Assembly: GCF_902833225.1 (NCBI RefSeq)
Contig: NZ_CADFEI010000005.1
Span: 248,001-312,000, forward strand
DNA length: 64,000 nt
Direction: 5' to 3'
Origin: Burkholderia sp. BCC1644
GTDB taxonomy: Bacteria; Pseudomonadota; Gammaproteobacteria; Burkholderiales; Burkholderiaceae
Position numbers and translations under genes: made by a program. The first letter of the stretch is position 1, and every line of letters begins with the position of its first letter. Below are positions 1 to 13,414 of the stretch, in pieces. Below the pieces are notes generated by a model. It saw only the letters and a list, made by a program, of their open reading frames with translations, was not told the origin of the DNA and ran no database searches.

Positions 1-32
1 GTGGAACCGAGCAATGTCAGACGTTTTTGCAT
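1..32 (-). CDS. dxr: 1-deoxy-D-xylulose 5-phosphate reductoisomerase, N-terminal fragment
   Basis: Only the first ten codons lie in the window. Reading leftward from the ATG at 32 gives MQKRLTLLGST, the typical start of Dxr (IspC), whose Gly/Ser/Thr stretch begins the NADPH-binding Rossmann fold. The enzyme makes 2-C-methyl-D-erythritol 4-phosphate in the non-mevalonate isoprenoid pathway. It starts 15 bases after the cdsA stop, and the order uppS-cdsA-dxr is the common one in proteobacteria, which supports the call despite the short fragment. Confidence 0.8.
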   Translation of the reverse strand, partial: MQKRLTLLGS

Positions 33-47
33 AACAGAATTAATGGT

Positions 48-869
48 TTAACCAAGCAGCAGCATCGCGAGCGGCAGCACCGGCAGCAGCGCGTCGACAC
101 GGTCGAGCACGCCGCCATGGCCCGGCAGCAGTCCGCTCGAATCCTTCACGCCCGCCTGCCGCTTCAGCAGCGACTCGAACAGGTCGCCAATCACGCTGTA
201 CGCGACCAGCAGCGTCAGCGCGGCCCACGCGCCGGGCATCCCGTAGCGGGCGGCGAATGCGGAAAACAGGGTCGGCTCGAACGCATGCGCGGCCATCGCG
301 CCACCGGCGACGACCATCACGGCCAGCCAGCCGCCGATCGCGCCTTCCCAGCTCTTGCCGGGGCTGATCGTGATGGCCAGTTTACGCTTTCCGAAGGCCT
401 TGCCCGCGAAGTATGCGCCGATATCGGCCAGCCAGACGACCAGCAGCAGCGACAGTACGAACGGCACGCCCTGCGCGCGCGCCGCGACGAGCGCATGCCA
501 GCAGGCCGCAAACACGATCAGGCCGGCAGCGAGCAGGAACGGCCGCCACACGCCGCCCGCGAGATCGGGCTTGCGCCGCAGCGCGAACGGGCCGACCAAC
601 AGCCAGAATACGCCGGCCGCCATGAAAAGGGGGCGGGATCCTGCCGCATCGATGCCGAGCGGCGTGGTGGCCGCCAGCGCAAGCGCTGCGACGACCGCAT
701 AGACGACCGGGCCGGCGCCGCCGAGCTTCAGCAGGCGCGCCCATTCCCACGCGGCGAACACGAGCACGGCGCCGATCAGCGCGCCGAACGCCGTGAGCGG
801 CGCGAACAGCGTCACCGGCAGCAGGACCGCCAGCATCACGATCGCCGTGATCACACGGGTTTTCAGCAT
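48..869 (-). CDS. cdsA: Phosphatidate cytidylyltransferase
   Basis: A 273-residue integral membrane enzyme that makes CDP-diacylglycerol from phosphatidic acid and CTP, the branch point to all phospholipids. The sequence is mostly hydrophobic helices, starting [18 protein letters not shown]. Near the C-terminus it carries the family signature: [14 protein letters not shown] followed by [11 protein letters not shown], with the metal-binding acidic residues. The ATG at 869 lies inside the end of uppS (7-base overlap), suggesting translational coupling. An open frame continues upstream of this ATG, but it reads through uppS in another frame and is not part of the protein. Confidence 0.96.
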   Translation of the reverse strand: MLKTRVITAIVMLAVLLPVTLFAPLTAFGALIGAVLVFAAWEWARLLKLGGAGPVVYAVVAALALAATTPLGIDAAGSRPLFMAAGVFWLLVGPFALRRKPDLAGGVWRPFLLAAGLIVFAACWHALVAARAQGVPFVLSLLLVVWLADIGAYFAGKAFGKRKLAITISPGKSWEGAIGGWLAVMVVAGGAMAAHAFEPTLFSAFAARYGMPGAWAALTLLVAYSVIGDLFESLLKRQAGVKDSSGLLPGHGGVLDRVDALLPVLPLAMLLLG

Positions 870-1645
870 GAAAGGGAGTCGGCGTTCTGCGATTGCGGCT
901 CGAGCTGCGCACTCGTGCGCCCGAAACGGCGCTCGCGCTCGGTATACGACGCCATCGCGTCGGCCAGCGCCGCGCCGTCGAAATCCGGCCAGTATTTGTC
1001 GGTGAAATAGAATTCGGCGTACGCGAGCTGCCACAGCAGGAAGTTGCTGACGCGCTGTTCGCCGCCCGTACGGATGAAGAGATCGGGCTCCGGCGCATAG
1101 GCCATCGCCAGGTGCGGCGCGAACGCGTCCTCGGTCACTTCGACCTCGCGACCCTCGCGCACGGCCTGCTCGACGAGTTTCTTCGTCGCCTGCAGGATGT
1201 CCCACCGGCCGCCGTAGTTGGCCGCGATGGTGAGCGTCAGGCGCGTATTGCGCGCCGTCTTGGTTTCGGCGCGGCGGATCAGTTCGCGGATGCGCGGCTC
1301 GAAACGGTCGAGATCGCCGACGACACGCAGGCGGATCCCGTTTGCATGCAGCTTGCCGACCTCACGCTCGAGCGCGGTGATGAACAGCCGCATCAGGAAC
1401 GACACTTCGTCGTTCGGCCGGCGCCAGTTTTCCGAACTGAACGCGAACAGCGTCAGGTATTCGACGCCGGCGCGCGCGCAACCTTCGACCACCGCCCGGA
1501 CGGCATCGACGCCGCGGGTGTGCCCCGCGACGCGCGGCAAGCGGCGTTCGGTCGCCCAACGGCCATTGCCGTCCATGATGATCGCGATGTGACGCGGCAC
1601 GACGCCGACGTCAGGCACGCGAACGGTAGAGCTGGTATAGGTCAT
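863..1645 (-). CDS. uppS: Di-trans,poly-cis-undecaprenyl-diphosphate synthase
   Basis: A 260-residue cis-prenyltransferase that extends farnesyl diphosphate with isopentenyl units to undecaprenyl diphosphate, the lipid carrier for peptidoglycan and O-antigen. The catalytic Asp is in [10 protein letters not shown] (D25). The conserved [11 protein letters not shown] block and the C-terminal [16 protein letters not shown] substrate-binding block are both intact. It overlaps cdsA by 7 bases and follows frr after about 50 bases, so frr, uppS, cdsA and dxr are probably co-transcribed. Confidence 0.97.
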   Translation of the reverse strand: MTYTSSTVRVPDVGVVPRHIAIIMDGNGRWATERRLPRVAGHTRGVDAVRAVVEGCARAGVEYLTLFAFSSENWRRPNDEVSFLMRLFITALEREVGKLHANGIRLRVVGDLDRFEPRIRELIRRAETKTARNTRLTLTIAANYGGRWDILQATKKLVEQAVREGREVEVTEDAFAPHLAMAYAPEPDLFIRTGGEQRVSNFLLWQLAYAEFYFTDKYWPDFDGAALADAMASYTERERRFGRTSAQLEPQSQNADSLSC

Positions 1646-1694
1646 GGCCGTTGAGACAGTAATGCGGGAAGAAGGCGGCGCGCGAGGACGGTCG

Positions 1695-2255
1695 TCAGAC
1701 CGTCATGATCTCGGCTTCCTTGCTCTGCACGAGCTTGTCGATTTCGGCGACGTGCTTGTCCGTCAGCTTCTGCACGTCGTCGCTCGCACGGCGCTCGTCG
1801 TCTTCCGAGATTTCCTTGTCCTTCACGAGCTTCTTGAGCGCTTCGTTCGCGTCACGGCGCAGGTTGCGGATCGCGACCTTGGCCGTTTCGCCTTCGCTCT
1901 TCACGACCTTGGTCAGCTCGCGGCGGCGCTCTTCCGTCAGCGCGGGCATCGGCACGCGGATCAGGTCGCCGGACGTTGCCGGATTCAGACCGAGATCGGC
2001 TTCGCGAATGGCCTTCTCGACCTTCGCGACCATCGGCTTTTCCCACGGTTGCACGCCGATCGTGCGTGCGTCGACGAGCGTCATGTTGGCAACCTGCGAG
2101 ATCGGCACCATCGACCCATAGTAGTCGACCTGCACGTGATCCAGCATGCCGGTGTGCGCGCGGCCCGTGCGGATCTTCGCCAGATCGCTCTTGAATGCAT
2201 CGATCGAGCGCAGCATCTTCTGCTCAACGCCCTTCTTGGTATCAGCGACACTCAT
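1695..2255 (-). CDS. frr: Ribosome recycling factor
   Basis: A 186-residue protein of the usual RRF length. With EF-G it splits the post-termination ribosome. The N-terminal half of the three-helix bundle ([20 protein letters not shown], then [10 protein letters not shown]) and the domain II loop ending in VQPWEK are recognisable. The C-terminal helix is rich in Lys and Glu. It sits between pyrH and uppS in the standard rpsB-tsf-pyrH-frr order. Confidence 0.97.
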   Translation of the reverse strand: MSVADTKKGVEQKMLRSIDAFKSDLAKIRTGRAHTGMLDHVQVDYYGSMVPISQVANMTLVDARTIGVQPWEKPMVAKVEKAIREADLGLNPATSGDLIRVPMPALTEERRRELTKVVKSEGETAKVAIRNLRRDANEALKKLVKDKEISEDDERRASDDVQKLTDKHVAEIDKLVQSKEAEIMTV

Positions 2256-2345
2256 TTCAACCTCCGAACCTTCAAACCTTCAAAAAACGCGGGTGCTGCC
2301 CGGCGCGCCACGCACACCAGGCCGACGACCCGCATCCGCGGGAGT

Positions 2346-3215
<870 letters not shown>

Positions 3216-4097
3216 TTACTGCTGCTTTGCTGCTGCGACTTGCGCGGCCACTTCGGCGGCGAAGTCGTCCTGGCGCTTCTCGATGCCTTCGCCGACGACG
3301 AACAGCGCGAACTTCTGCACGGCGGAATCCGCTGCCTTCAGCATCTGCTCGATCGTCTGCTTGTCGTTCTTAACGAACGTCTGGTTCAGCAGCGACACTT
3401 CCTTCAGGTACTTCTGGACGCTACCGTCGACCATCTTCGCGACGATTTCAGCCGGCTTGCCCGATTCCGCAGCCTTCTGCTCGGCCACGCGGCGTTCCGT
3501 TTCGATCAGTTCCGCCGGCACGTCGGCCGACGACAGCGCGACCGGCTTCATTGCCGCGATGTGCATCGCGACGTCCTTGCCGACCTGCTCTTCCGCGCCC
3601 GTGTACTCGACGATCACGCCGATACGCGCGCCGTGCAGGTACGTTGCGATCTTGTTCGCGGTTTCGAAACGGACGAAACGGCGGATCGACACGTTCTCGC
3701 CGATCTTGCCGACCAGTGCCAGGCGCACTGCGTCGACCGTCGAGCCGTCGAGCGGCAGCGCCGACAGCGCAGCCACGTCGGCCGGGTTTTGCGTCGCAAC
3801 GAGTTCTGCAACCGTCTTCGAGAACGCGAGGAAGTCGTCGTTCTTCGCGACGAAGTCGGTTTCGCAGTTCAGCTCGACCAGCGCGCCTGCGTTGCCGCCG
3901 ACGAACGATGCGACGACGCCTTCAGCCGTCACGCGCGATGCCGCCTTGCTCGCCTTGTTGCCGAGCTTGACGCGCAGCAGCTCTTCAGCCTTGGCCAGAT
4001 CGCCGTCGGCTTCCGTCAGCGCCTTCTTGCACTCCATCATCGGTGCGTCGGTCTTTGCGCGCAGTTCTGCCACCATGCTTGCGGTAATTGCCGCCAT
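3216..4097 (-). CDS. tsf: Translation elongation factor Ts
   Basis: A 293-residue nucleotide exchange factor for EF-Tu. The N-terminal UBA-like domain ([20 protein letters not shown]) is followed by the EF-Tu-contacting [13 protein letters not shown] motif near residue 80. Two adjacent ATG codons exist (4100 and 4097). The second is preferred because AAGGAG lies 6 bases before it and only 3 bases before the first, and because family members start MAAITASMV. It is downstream of rpsB, separated by a terminator-like hairpin. Confidence 0.97.
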   Translation of the reverse strand: MAAITASMVAELRAKTDAPMMECKKALTEADGDLAKAEELLRVKLGNKASKAASRVTAEGVVASFVGGNAGALVELNCETDFVAKNDDFLAFSKTVAELVATQNPADVAALSALPLDGSTVDAVRLALVGKIGENVSIRRFVRFETANKIATYLHGARIGVIVEYTGAEEQVGKDVAMHIAAMKPVALSSADVPAELIETERRVAEQKAAESGKPAEIVAKMVDGSVQKYLKEVSLLNQTFVKNDKQTIEQMLKAADSAVQKFALFVVGEGIEKRQDDFAAEVAAQVAAAKQQ

Positions 4098-4210
4098 CAT
4101 TCGCTCCTTGAGTCTGTATTCACAACGCCGCCCGCTTGGACGCGAACGGCCGAGATTCGTTTCCGGACCCGCGCCGATTCGGCGCGATCAGGTCCGGCGC
4201 ACAAGCTTAA

Positions 4211-4241
4211 AAAAAGGGGGCCTGTTGAGAGCCCCCTTTTT
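4211..4241 (-). terminator. Intrinsic terminator/attenuator between rpsB and tsf
   Basis: AAAAAGGGGGC (4211-4221) and GCCCCCTTTTT (4231-4241) form an 11-bp perfect stem with a 9-base loop. On the minus strand, the direction of transcription, it is followed by a run of seven T. It lies 19 bases past the rpsB stop and before tsf, so it should lower tsf transcription relative to rpsB. Confidence 0.8.
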
Positions 4242-4259
4242 GCGCCGGCTCGGGGCCAG

Positions 4260-5000
4260 TTACGCGTTTTCCTCGACGTACTCGTCGTCGCCGCGTGCGG
4301 CCTGGACCACTTCGTTGACCGCGTTCGCACGGCCTTCGAGGATCGCGTCGGCCACGCCTTCGGCGTACAGCGCGACTGCCTTGCTCGAGTCGTCGTTACC
4401 CGGGATCACGTAATCCACGCCTTCCGGCGAGTGGTTCGTATCGACCACGGCGATGACCGGCACGCCCAGCTTGTTCGCTTCCGTGACGGCAATCTTGTGG
4501 TAGCCGACGTCGACGACGAAGATTGCGTCCGGAATGCCGCCCATGTCCTTCACGCCGCCGATCGACTTCTGCAGCTTGGCGATTTCGCGTTCGAACAGCA
4601 GCGCTTCCTTCTTGCTCATCTTCTCGGTTTCGCCCGATTCGACGGCTGCTTCCATGTCCTTCAGGCGCTTGATCGATACCTTCAGCGTCTTGAAGTTGGT
4701 CATCATGCCGCCGAGCCAGCGTGCGTTGACGTACGGCATGCCTGCGCGCTGCGCTTCCTGGGCGATCGTGTCACGCGATTGACGCTTCGTGCCGACGAAC
4801 AGGATCGTGCCGCGGTTCGCTGCCAGCTGGCGCACGTACTTCTGTGCGTCCGTGAACATCGGCAGCGTCTTTTCGAGGTTGATGATGTGAATCTTGTTGC
4901 GGTGACCGAAAATGAACGGAGCCATCTTCGGGTTCCAGAAGCGCGTCTGGTGACCGAAGTGGACACCCGCTTCCAGCATTTGGCGCATCGTAACTGCCAT
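4260..5000 (-). CDS. rpsB: 30S ribosomal protein S2
   Basis: A 246-residue S2 protein. It starts [20 protein letters not shown], containing the S2 signature, and [12 protein letters not shown] and [13 protein letters not shown] are conserved S2 blocks. S2 joins the 30S subunit late, near S1. The ATG at 5000 is the family start; a longer frame runs into the leader. It is first in the rpsB-tsf-pyrH-frr cluster and divergent from map, as in E. coli. Confidence 0.98.
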
Positions 5001-5200
5001 GTAAATTCTCCACGAGGGTTGGGTCTTAAGCCGGCCGCCGTACCGCCGCGCGAACCCGCCCGCAAGGGCGCAAATCCTGCGCGGCCGGCACCCTGGTTGC
5101 GCCGGCTTGTGATTCGGCACGTGCAAGACGCCCGTGCCGCAAGCCTTTCACCGCGATGCCGCCCCACAACGGGGCATTTCGGCATTTGGATGTCGACTTA
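5001..5200 (-). promoter_or_regulatory. Long rpsB 5' leader, possible S2 autoregulatory region
   Basis: Between the predicted start of transcription (about 5201) and the rpsB ATG lie about 200 untranslated bases. They include the hairpin GCCCC-acaac-GGGGC (5161-5175) and further GC-rich inverted segments. In E. coli the rpsB leader folds and is bound by S2 to repress rpsB-tsf. A similar role here is inferred from position and length only. Confidence 0.45.
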
Positions 5201-5207
5201 GCCAAAG

Positions 5208-5237
5208 AGTATAGCACGCCGATTTGTCCGCCCTCAA
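5208..5237 (-). promoter_or_regulatory. rpsB: Sigma70 promoter for rpsB
   Basis: On the minus strand TTGAGG (5232-5237) and TATACT (5208-5213) are separated by 18 bases, matching consensus at 4 of 6 and 5 of 6 positions. It is the best promoter in the rpsB/map divergent region. Confidence 0.6.
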
Positions 5238-5316
5238 GTCGCTCACCACTTTCGCTAGCCGTGCGGCGGCCGGCCGGACAATCCGCGAAAACCCGCATCC
5301 GCACCGCCGGCAGGGG

Positions 5317-5345
5317 CTGCGACGCCTGCCAGAAGGTGCGATAAT
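5317..5345 (+). promoter_or_regulatory. map: Possible sigma70 promoter for map
   Basis: GATAAT (5340-5345) is a 5/6 match to the -10 element, with a poor -35 (CTGCGA, 5317-5322) 17 bases upstream. Transcription would start near 5352, about 26 bases before the map ATG. Confidence 0.4.
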
Positions 5346-5377
5346 CCGTCAATTCACCGCATTCCAGGCATACCTCG

Positions 5378-6193
5378 ATGGCTATTACGCTCAAAAACGA
5401 ACACGATATCGCGGAGATGCGCGTCGCCTGCCGTCTCGCCAGCGAAGTGCTCGACTTCATCACGCCGCACGTCGTCGCGGGCGTCGCGACCGCCGAACTC
5501 GATCGCCTCTGCCACGAGTTCATGCTCAACGAACAGGGCACGATCCCCGCGCCGCTGAACTACCAGCCGCCCGGTTATCCGCCGTACCCGAAGGCCACCT
5601 GCATTTCGGTCAACGACGTGATCTGCCACGGCATTCCCGGCGAGAAGGTGATCAAGAACGGCGATGCGCTGAACATCGACATCACCGTGATCAAGAACGG
5701 CTACTTCGGCGACACCAGCCGGATGTTCATCGTCGGCGAAGGCTCGATCCTCGCGAAGCGCCTCGTCCAGACCACCTACGAATGCATGTGGCTCGGCATC
5801 GACCAGGTCAAGCCCGGCGCGCACCTCGGCGACATCGGCTACGCGATCCAGAAGCACGCGGAAGCGCAGGGCTACAGCGTCGTGCGCGAATACTGCGGCC
5901 ACGGCATCGGCACGGTGTTCCACGAGGATCCGCAAGTCGTCCACTACGGCCGTCCGGGCACCGGCATCGAACTGAAGGCCGGGATGATCTTCACGATCGA
6001 GCCGATGATCAACGCCGGCAAGCGCGACATCCGCACGATGCCCGACCAGTGGACGGTCAAGACGCGCGACCGCAGCCTGTCGGCGCAGTGGGAGCACACG
6101 GTGCTCGTCACCGAAACCGGCTACGACGTGCTGACCGTGTCGGCCGGCACGCCGGCGCGCCCCGTGTTCGCGCAACCGGCCGCCGCCGTCTGA
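5378..6193 (+). CDS. map: Methionine aminopeptidase, type I
   Basis: A 271-residue metalloprotease that removes the initiator Met from new proteins after deformylation. The pita-bread-fold metal ligands are all visible: two Asp in DALNIDITVIKNGYFGDTS, His in GHGIGTVFHEDP, Glu in IEPMINAG and Glu in WEHTVLV; CHGIPGEK holds the substrate His. It faces away from rpsB across a 377-base region and is followed after 45 bases by glnD. The map-glnD pairing is common in proteobacteria. Confidence 0.97.
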   Translation: MAITLKNEHDIAEMRVACRLASEVLDFITPHVVAGVATAELDRLCHEFMLNEQGTIPAPLNYQPPGYPPYPKATCISVNDVICHGIPGEKVIKNGDALNIDITVIKNGYFGDTSRMFIVGEGSILAKRLVQTTYECMWLGIDQVKPGAHLGDIGYAIQKHAEAQGYSVVREYCGHGIGTVFHEDPQVVHYGRPGTGIELKAGMIFTIEPMINAGKRDIRTMPDQWTVKTRDRSLSAQWEHTVLVTETGYDVLTVSAGTPARPVFAQPAAAV

Positions 6194-6238
6194 GCGCCGT
6201 CGCGCCAGCCCGCCCCGCCCGCACCTGAACGGCCGCCC

Positions 6239-8815
6239 ATGAGCGCTCACGCCGCCCCCTCGCCCGACGCGCTGTCGCGGCGCGCCGAATTCAAGGCCGC
6301 CAAGACGGAGATGCTCGAGCGCTTTCGCCGCGCGACGAACGTCGCGTCGCTGATGCACGCACTGTCGAAACTCACCGACGATGCGCTGAAGCGCGTGTGG
6401 GACGACTGCGGCCTGCCCGCGACGCTCGCGCTCGTCGCCGTCGGCGGCTACGGGCGCGGCGAGCTCGCGCCCTACTCCGACGTCGACATCCTCGTGCTGC
6501 TGCCCGATGCGCACGACCCGGCGCTCGACGCGCGCATCGAGCGCTTCATCGGAATGGCGTGGGATCTCGGCCTCGAGATCGGCAGCAGCGTGCGCACGGT
6601 CGCGCAGTGCATCGAGGAGGCGTCGCAGGACGTCACGGTGCAGACCTCGCTGCTGGAAGCGCGCCGCATCGTCGGCAGCACCGCGCTGTTCGAGCGCTTC
6701 ACGGTGAGCTACCACGAGGCGCTCGACGCCCGTGCGTTCTTCACCGCGAAGGTGCTCGAGATGCGCCAGCGCCACGCGAAGTTCCAGGACACGCCGTACA
6801 GCCTCGAACCGAACGTGAAGGAAAGCCCCGGCGGGCTGCGCGACCTGCAGACGATCCTGTGGATCGCACGCGCGGCCGGCTTCGGCAGCAGCTGGCGCGA
6901 ACTCGACACGCGCGGCCTCATCACCGATCGCGAAGCGCGCGAACTGCGCCGCAACGAAGGCTTCCTGAAGACGCTGCGCGCGCGGCTGCACGTGATCGCC
7001 GGCCGCCGCCAGGACATGCTCGTGTTCGACCTGCAGACGCAGGCCGCCGAGAGCTTCGGCTACCAGCCGACGCAGGCCAAGCGCGCGAGCGAGCAGTTGA
7101 TGCGCCGCTACTACTGGGCCGCGAAAGCCGTCACGCAGCTCGCGACGATCCTGATCCAGAACATCGAGGCGCAACTCTTCCCCGCGACGAGCGGCATCAC
7201 GCGCGTGCTGTCTCCCGATCGATTCGTCGAGAAGCAGGGCATGCTGGAGATCGTCGACGACAGCGTGTTCGAACGCCATCCCGACGCGATCCTCGAAGCG
7301 TTCCTGTTGTACGAGACGACCCGCGGCGTGAAGGGCCTGTCCGCCCGCACGCTGCGCGCGCTGTACAACTCGCGCGAAATCATGAACAACGCGTGGCGCC
7401 GCGATCCGCAGAACCGCGACACGTTCATGCGGATCCTGCAGCAGCCCGAAGGCATCACGCACGCGTTCCGGCTGATGAACCAGACGAGCGTGCTCGGCCG
7501 CTATTTGCTGAATTTCCGCCGCATCGTCGGACAGATGCAGCACGACCTGTACCACGTGTATACGGTCGACCAGCACATCCTGATGGTGTTGCGCAACATC
7601 CGCCGCTTCGCGGTGGCCGAGCATGCGCACGAATATCCGTTCTGCAGCCAGCTGATCGGCAACTTCGAGCGTCCGTGGGTGCTGTATGTCGCGGCGCTGT
7701 TCCACGACATCGCGAAGGGCCGCGGCGGCGACCACTCGACGCTCGGGATGGCCGATGCGCGACGCTTCTGCCGCGAGCACGGCATCACCGGCGACGACGC
7801 GTCGCTGATCGTATGGCTCGTCCAGCATCACCTGACGATGAGCCAGGTCGCGCAGAAGCAGGACACGAGCGACCCCGAAGTCATCAAGCGCTTTGCCGAA
7901 GTCGTCGGCAACGAACGCTACCTCACCGCGCTGTACCTGCTGACCGTCGCCGATATCCGCGGCACGAGCCCGAAGGTATGGAACACGTGGAAGGGCAAGC
8001 TGCTCGAGGACCTGTACCGCATCACGCTCGCGGTGCTCGGCGGCGCGAACCCCGACGCGCATTCGGAGCTGAAGTCGCGGCAGGAACAGGCGCTCGCGCT
8101 GCTGCGCCTCGAAACCGTGCCCGACGACGCGCACCGCGCGCTGTGGGATCAGCTCGATGTCGGCTTCTTCCTGCGTCACGACGCAGCCGACATCGCGTGG
8201 CAGACACGCGTGCTGTACCGGCACGTGAACGCCGAAACCGCGATCGTCCGCGCGCGGCCGTCGCCGATCGGCGACGCGCTGCAGGTGCTCGTGTACGTGA
8301 AGGACCGCCCCGACCTGTTCGCGGGCATCTGCGCGTATTTCGACCGCAACGGGCTGTCGGTGCTCGACGCGCGCGTCAGCACGACGCGCCACGGTTATGC
8401 GCTCGACAACTTCATCGTCACGCAGACCGAACGCGACGTGCGTTACCGCGACATCGCGAATCTCGTCGAACAGCAGCTCGCGACGCGGCTCGCCGAAACC
8501 GCACCGCTGCCGGAGCCGTCCAAGGGCCGCCTGTCGAGGCTGTCCCGGACGTTTCCGATCACACCGCGCGTCGACCTGCGGGCCGACGAGCGCGGCCAGT
8601 ACTACATCCTGTCCGTGTCGGCCAACGACCGGCCGGGCCTTCTCTATTCGATCGCGCGGGTACTCGCCGAGCATCAGATCGGCGTCCACGCGGCGCGGAT
8701 CAATACGCTCGGCGAACGCGTCGAGGATATCTTCCTGCTCGCGGGCGCCGGCTTGTCCGACAACCGCCTGCAGATCCAGCTCGAAACCGAATTGCTGCGA
8801 GCGATCGCAGTCTGA
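6239..8815 (+). CDS. glnD: Bifunctional [protein-PII] uridylyltransferase / uridylyl-removing enzyme
   Basis: An 858-residue nitrogen sensor that adds UMP to PII at low glutamine and removes it at high glutamine. Domains in order: the nucleotidyltransferase core with [15 protein letters not shown] (G69-D83), a helical region, the HD phosphohydrolase domain with [14 protein letters not shown] (near residue 488), and two C-terminal ACT domains (near 681-760 and 787-858) that bind glutamine. Length is normal and all catalytic motifs are intact. It sits 45 bases after map and 16 bases before rluB, so the three are probably one operon. Confidence 0.97.
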   Translation: MSAHAAPSPDALSRRAEFKAAKTEMLERFRRATNVASLMHALSKLTDDALKRVWDDCGLPATLALVAVGGYGRGELAPYSDVDILVLLPDAHDPALDARIERFIGMAWDLGLEIGSSVRTVAQCIEEASQDVTVQTSLLEARRIVGSTALFERFTVSYHEALDARAFFTAKVLEMRQRHAKFQDTPYSLEPNVKESPGGLRDLQTILWIARAAGFGSSWRELDTRGLITDREARELRRNEGFLKTLRARLHVIAGRRQDMLVFDLQTQAAESFGYQPTQAKRASEQLMRRYYWAAKAVTQLATILIQNIEAQLFPATSGITRVLSPDRFVEKQGMLEIVDDSVFERHPDAILEAFLLYETTRGVKGLSARTLRALYNSREIMNNAWRRDPQNRDTFMRILQQPEGITHAFRLMNQTSVLGRYLLNFRRIVGQMQHDLYHVYTVDQHILMVLRNIRRFAVAEHAHEYPFCSQLIGNFERPWVLYVAALFHDIAKGRGGDHSTLGMADARRFCREHGITGDDASLIVWLVQHHLTMSQVAQKQDTSDPEVIKRFAEVVGNERYLTALYLLTVADIRGTSPKVWNTWKGKLLEDLYRITLAVLGGANPDAHSELKSRQEQALALLRLETVPDDAHRALWDQLDVGFFLRHDAADIAWQTRVLYRHVNAETAIVRARPSPIGDALQVLVYVKDRPDLFAGICAYFDRNGLSVLDARVSTTRHGYALDNFIVTQTERDVRYRDIANLVEQQLATRLAETAPLPEPSKGRLSRLSRTFPITPRVDLRADERGQYYILSVSANDRPGLLYSIARVLAEHQIGVHAARINTLGERVEDIFLLAGAGLSDNRLQIQLETELLRAIAV

Positions 8816-8831
8816 GTGAATTCCAGCGTTT

Positions 8832-10562
8832 ATGCGCACCAAACTAACCGTCAAGAATCCGAAGCCGGCGTCGCCGACCCGCGCCCCTGTCCGCTCCGGC
8901 AGCCTCGTCGCCCGCAAGGCCGTACGCCCCGCGGCGGCGCCCGCCGGGGACAAGCCGGCCCGCCCGAAGAAGGCTGCCCCGGCAGCCGCCGGCGAACGCT
9001 CGTTCAAGCCGCGCGGCGCGGCAGGCGCCGAGCGCCCGGGCGCGGACCGCGCACCGGCCAAGCGTGCGCCGCGTGACGGCGGTGCCGAACGCGGCCCGCG
9101 CGCACCGTATCGCGACAACGCGGCCGGTGAAGGTGCGAAGCGCAGTTTCGGCGACCGTCGCACGTCGTCGGATCGTCCGCCGCGCCGCGATGACGACGCA
9201 CGTCCGCGTCGCGCGGGTGGCGAAGGCGGTGCACGCGCGCCGTATCGCGACAACGCGTCCGGCGAAGGTGCAAAGCGCAGCTTCGGCGACCGTCGCACGT
9301 CGTCGGATCGCCCGCCCCGTCGTGATGACGACGCACGTCCGCGCCGCGCAGGTGGCGAAGGCGGTGCACGTGCGCCGTATCGTGACAATGCGTCCGGCGA
9401 AGGCGCAAAACGCAGTTTCGGCGACCGTCGCACGTCGTCCGATCGCCCGCCGCGCCGTGATGACGATGCACGTCCGCGCCGCGCGGGTGGCGAAGGCGGT
9501 GCACGCCCGCCGTATCGCGACAACGCATCCGGCGAAGGCGCAAAACGCAGCTTCGGCGACCGCCGCACGCCGTCCGATCGCCCGCCGCGCCGCAACGACG
9601 ACGACGCCCGCCCGCGCCGCGCAGGCGCCGATGAAGGCAAGCGCCCGTCCTATCGCGACAAGCCCGCCGGCGAAGGCGCAAAGCGCAGCTTCGGCGACCG
9701 CCCGGCTCGCCCCGCACGCGACGGCGAACGCCGCTCGTTCGGTGCGGTCAAGACCGCGCAACCCGTCAAGCGCGCTGCGGCCGACGTCGACTACGGCGAC
9801 GAAACGGGACTGATGCGCCTGTCGAAGCGGATGTCCGAGCTCGGCATGTGCTCGCGCCGCGAAGCCGACGAATGGATCGAAAAGGGTTGGGTGCTCGTCG
9901 ACGGCGAACGCATCGACACGCTCGGCACCAAGGTCCGCGCCGACCAGAAAATCGAGATCGACGAGCGCGCGAGCGCCGCGCAGGCCGCGCAGGTGACGAT
10001 CCTGCTGCACAAGCCGGTCGGCTATGTGTCGGGCCAGGCGGAAGACGGCTACGAGCCGGCGGCCGTGCTGATCACGCGCGCGAACCGCTGGAGCGGCGAC
10101 CATTCGCCGGTACGCTTCTCGCCGCAGCACCTGCACGCGCTTGCGCCGGCCGGCCGGCTCGACATCGACTCCACCGGCCTGCTCGTGCTGACGCAGAATG
10201 GCGTGGTCGCGAAGCAGCTGATCGGCGAGCAGTCGGACATCGACAAGGAGTACCTGGTGCGCGTGCGCTTCGGCGAGCAACTCATCGACATCGACCAGCA
10301 CTTCCCGGCGGAATCGCTCGCGAAGCTGCGCCACGGCCTGGAGCTCGACGGCGTCGCGCTGAAGCCCGCGATGGTGAGCTGGCAGAACGGCGAGCAGTTG
10401 CGCTTCGTGCTGCGCGAAGGCAAGAAACGCCAGATCCGCCGCATGTGCGAACTGGTCGGCCTCGACGTGATCGGCCTGAAGCGCGTGCGCATGGGCCGCG
10501 TGATGCTCGGCGCGCTGCCGCAGGGCCAATGGCGCTATCTGTCGGCCGACGAGACGTTCTGA
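8832..10562 (+). CDS. rluB: 23S rRNA pseudouridine synthase RluB with a repeat-rich N-terminal extension
   Basis: A 576-residue protein. Residues 1-320 are low complexity, rich in Arg, Lys, Ala, Pro, Asp and Gly. They include four near-perfect copies of a 45-46-residue unit and a partial fifth. The enzyme part begins with an S4 RNA-binding domain (LMRLSKRMSELGMCSRREAD, from residue 327). It is followed by the RsuA/RluB catalytic domain with AGRLDIDSTGLLVLT, where D444 is the expected catalytic Asp, and the C-terminal KRQIRRMCELVGLDVIGLKR motif. The family modifies U2605 of 23S rRNA. E. coli RluB lacks the long N-terminal part, which is likely disordered and may add RNA or ribosome affinity (inference). 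Confidence 0.92.
   Translation: MRTKLTVKNPKPASPTRAPVRSGSLVARKAVRPAAAPAGDKPARPKKAAPAAAGERSFKPRGAAGAERPGADRAPAKRAPRDGGAERGPRAPYRDNAAGEGAKRSFGDRRTSSDRPPRRDDDARPRRAGGEGGARAPYRDNASGEGAKRSFGDRRTSSDRPPRRDDDARPRRAGGEGGARAPYRDNASGEGAKRSFGDRRTSSDRPPRRDDDARPRRAGGEGGARPPYRDNASGEGAKRSFGDRRTPSDRPPRRNDDDARPRRAGADEGKRPSYRDKPAGEGAKRSFGDRPARPARDGERRSFGAVKTAQPVKRAAADVDYGDETGLMRLSKRMSELGMCSRREADEWIEKGWVLVDGERIDTLGTKVRADQKIEIDERASAAQAAQVTILLHKPVGYVSGQAEDGYEPAAVLITRANRWSGDHSPVRFSPQHLHALAPAGRLDIDSTGLLVLTQNGVVAKQLIGEQSDIDKEYLVRVRFGEQLIDIDQHFPAESLAKLRHGLELDGVALKPAMVSWQNGEQLRFVLREGKKRQIRRMCELVGLDVIGLKRVRMGRVMLGALPQGQWRYLSADETF
9099..9701 (+). repeat. In-frame 135-bp tandem repeat in rluB, four copies plus a partial
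   Basis: Copies lie at 9099-9233, 9234-9368, 9369-9503 and 9504-9641 (the last 3 bases longer), with a shortened copy at 9642-9701. The CCGTAT anchor recurs at 9105, 9240, 9375 and 9510, exactly 135 bases apart. Each unit encodes RAPYRDN-(A/S)GEGAKRSFGDRR followed by a basic/acidic stretch ending RRAGGEGGA. Changes between copies are mostly synonymous, which fits duplication with purifying selection on the peptide. Confidence 0.95.
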
Positions 10563-10592
10563 CCGCAGGCACGCCGTGTGCGCCATGCAATG

Positions 10593-10620
10593 AAAAAAGC
10601 CCGCGCAAGCGGGCTTTTTT
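10593..10620. terminator. Bidirectional intrinsic terminator between rluB and def
   Basis: AAAAAAGCCCGC (10593-10604), loop GCAA, then GCGGGCTTTTTT (10609-10620) form a perfect 12-bp palindrome. It has a T-run on both strands and lies between two convergent genes. Confidence 0.92.
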
Positions 10621-10643
10621 CTTGTCTGCCGGAGACCGGACGA

Positions 10644-13414
<2,771 letters not shown>

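Noticed and set aside
5354..9640. A 1428-codon open frame on the minus strand
   Set aside because: It lies opposite map, glnD and rluB. GC-rich codon bias keeps the antisense frame free of stops, and its translation is low complexity, rich in Arg/Ala/Asp, with no domain.
9099..9701. Possible CRISPR array
   Set aside because: The units are 135 bases, contiguous and in frame with rluB, without unique spacers or cas genes.
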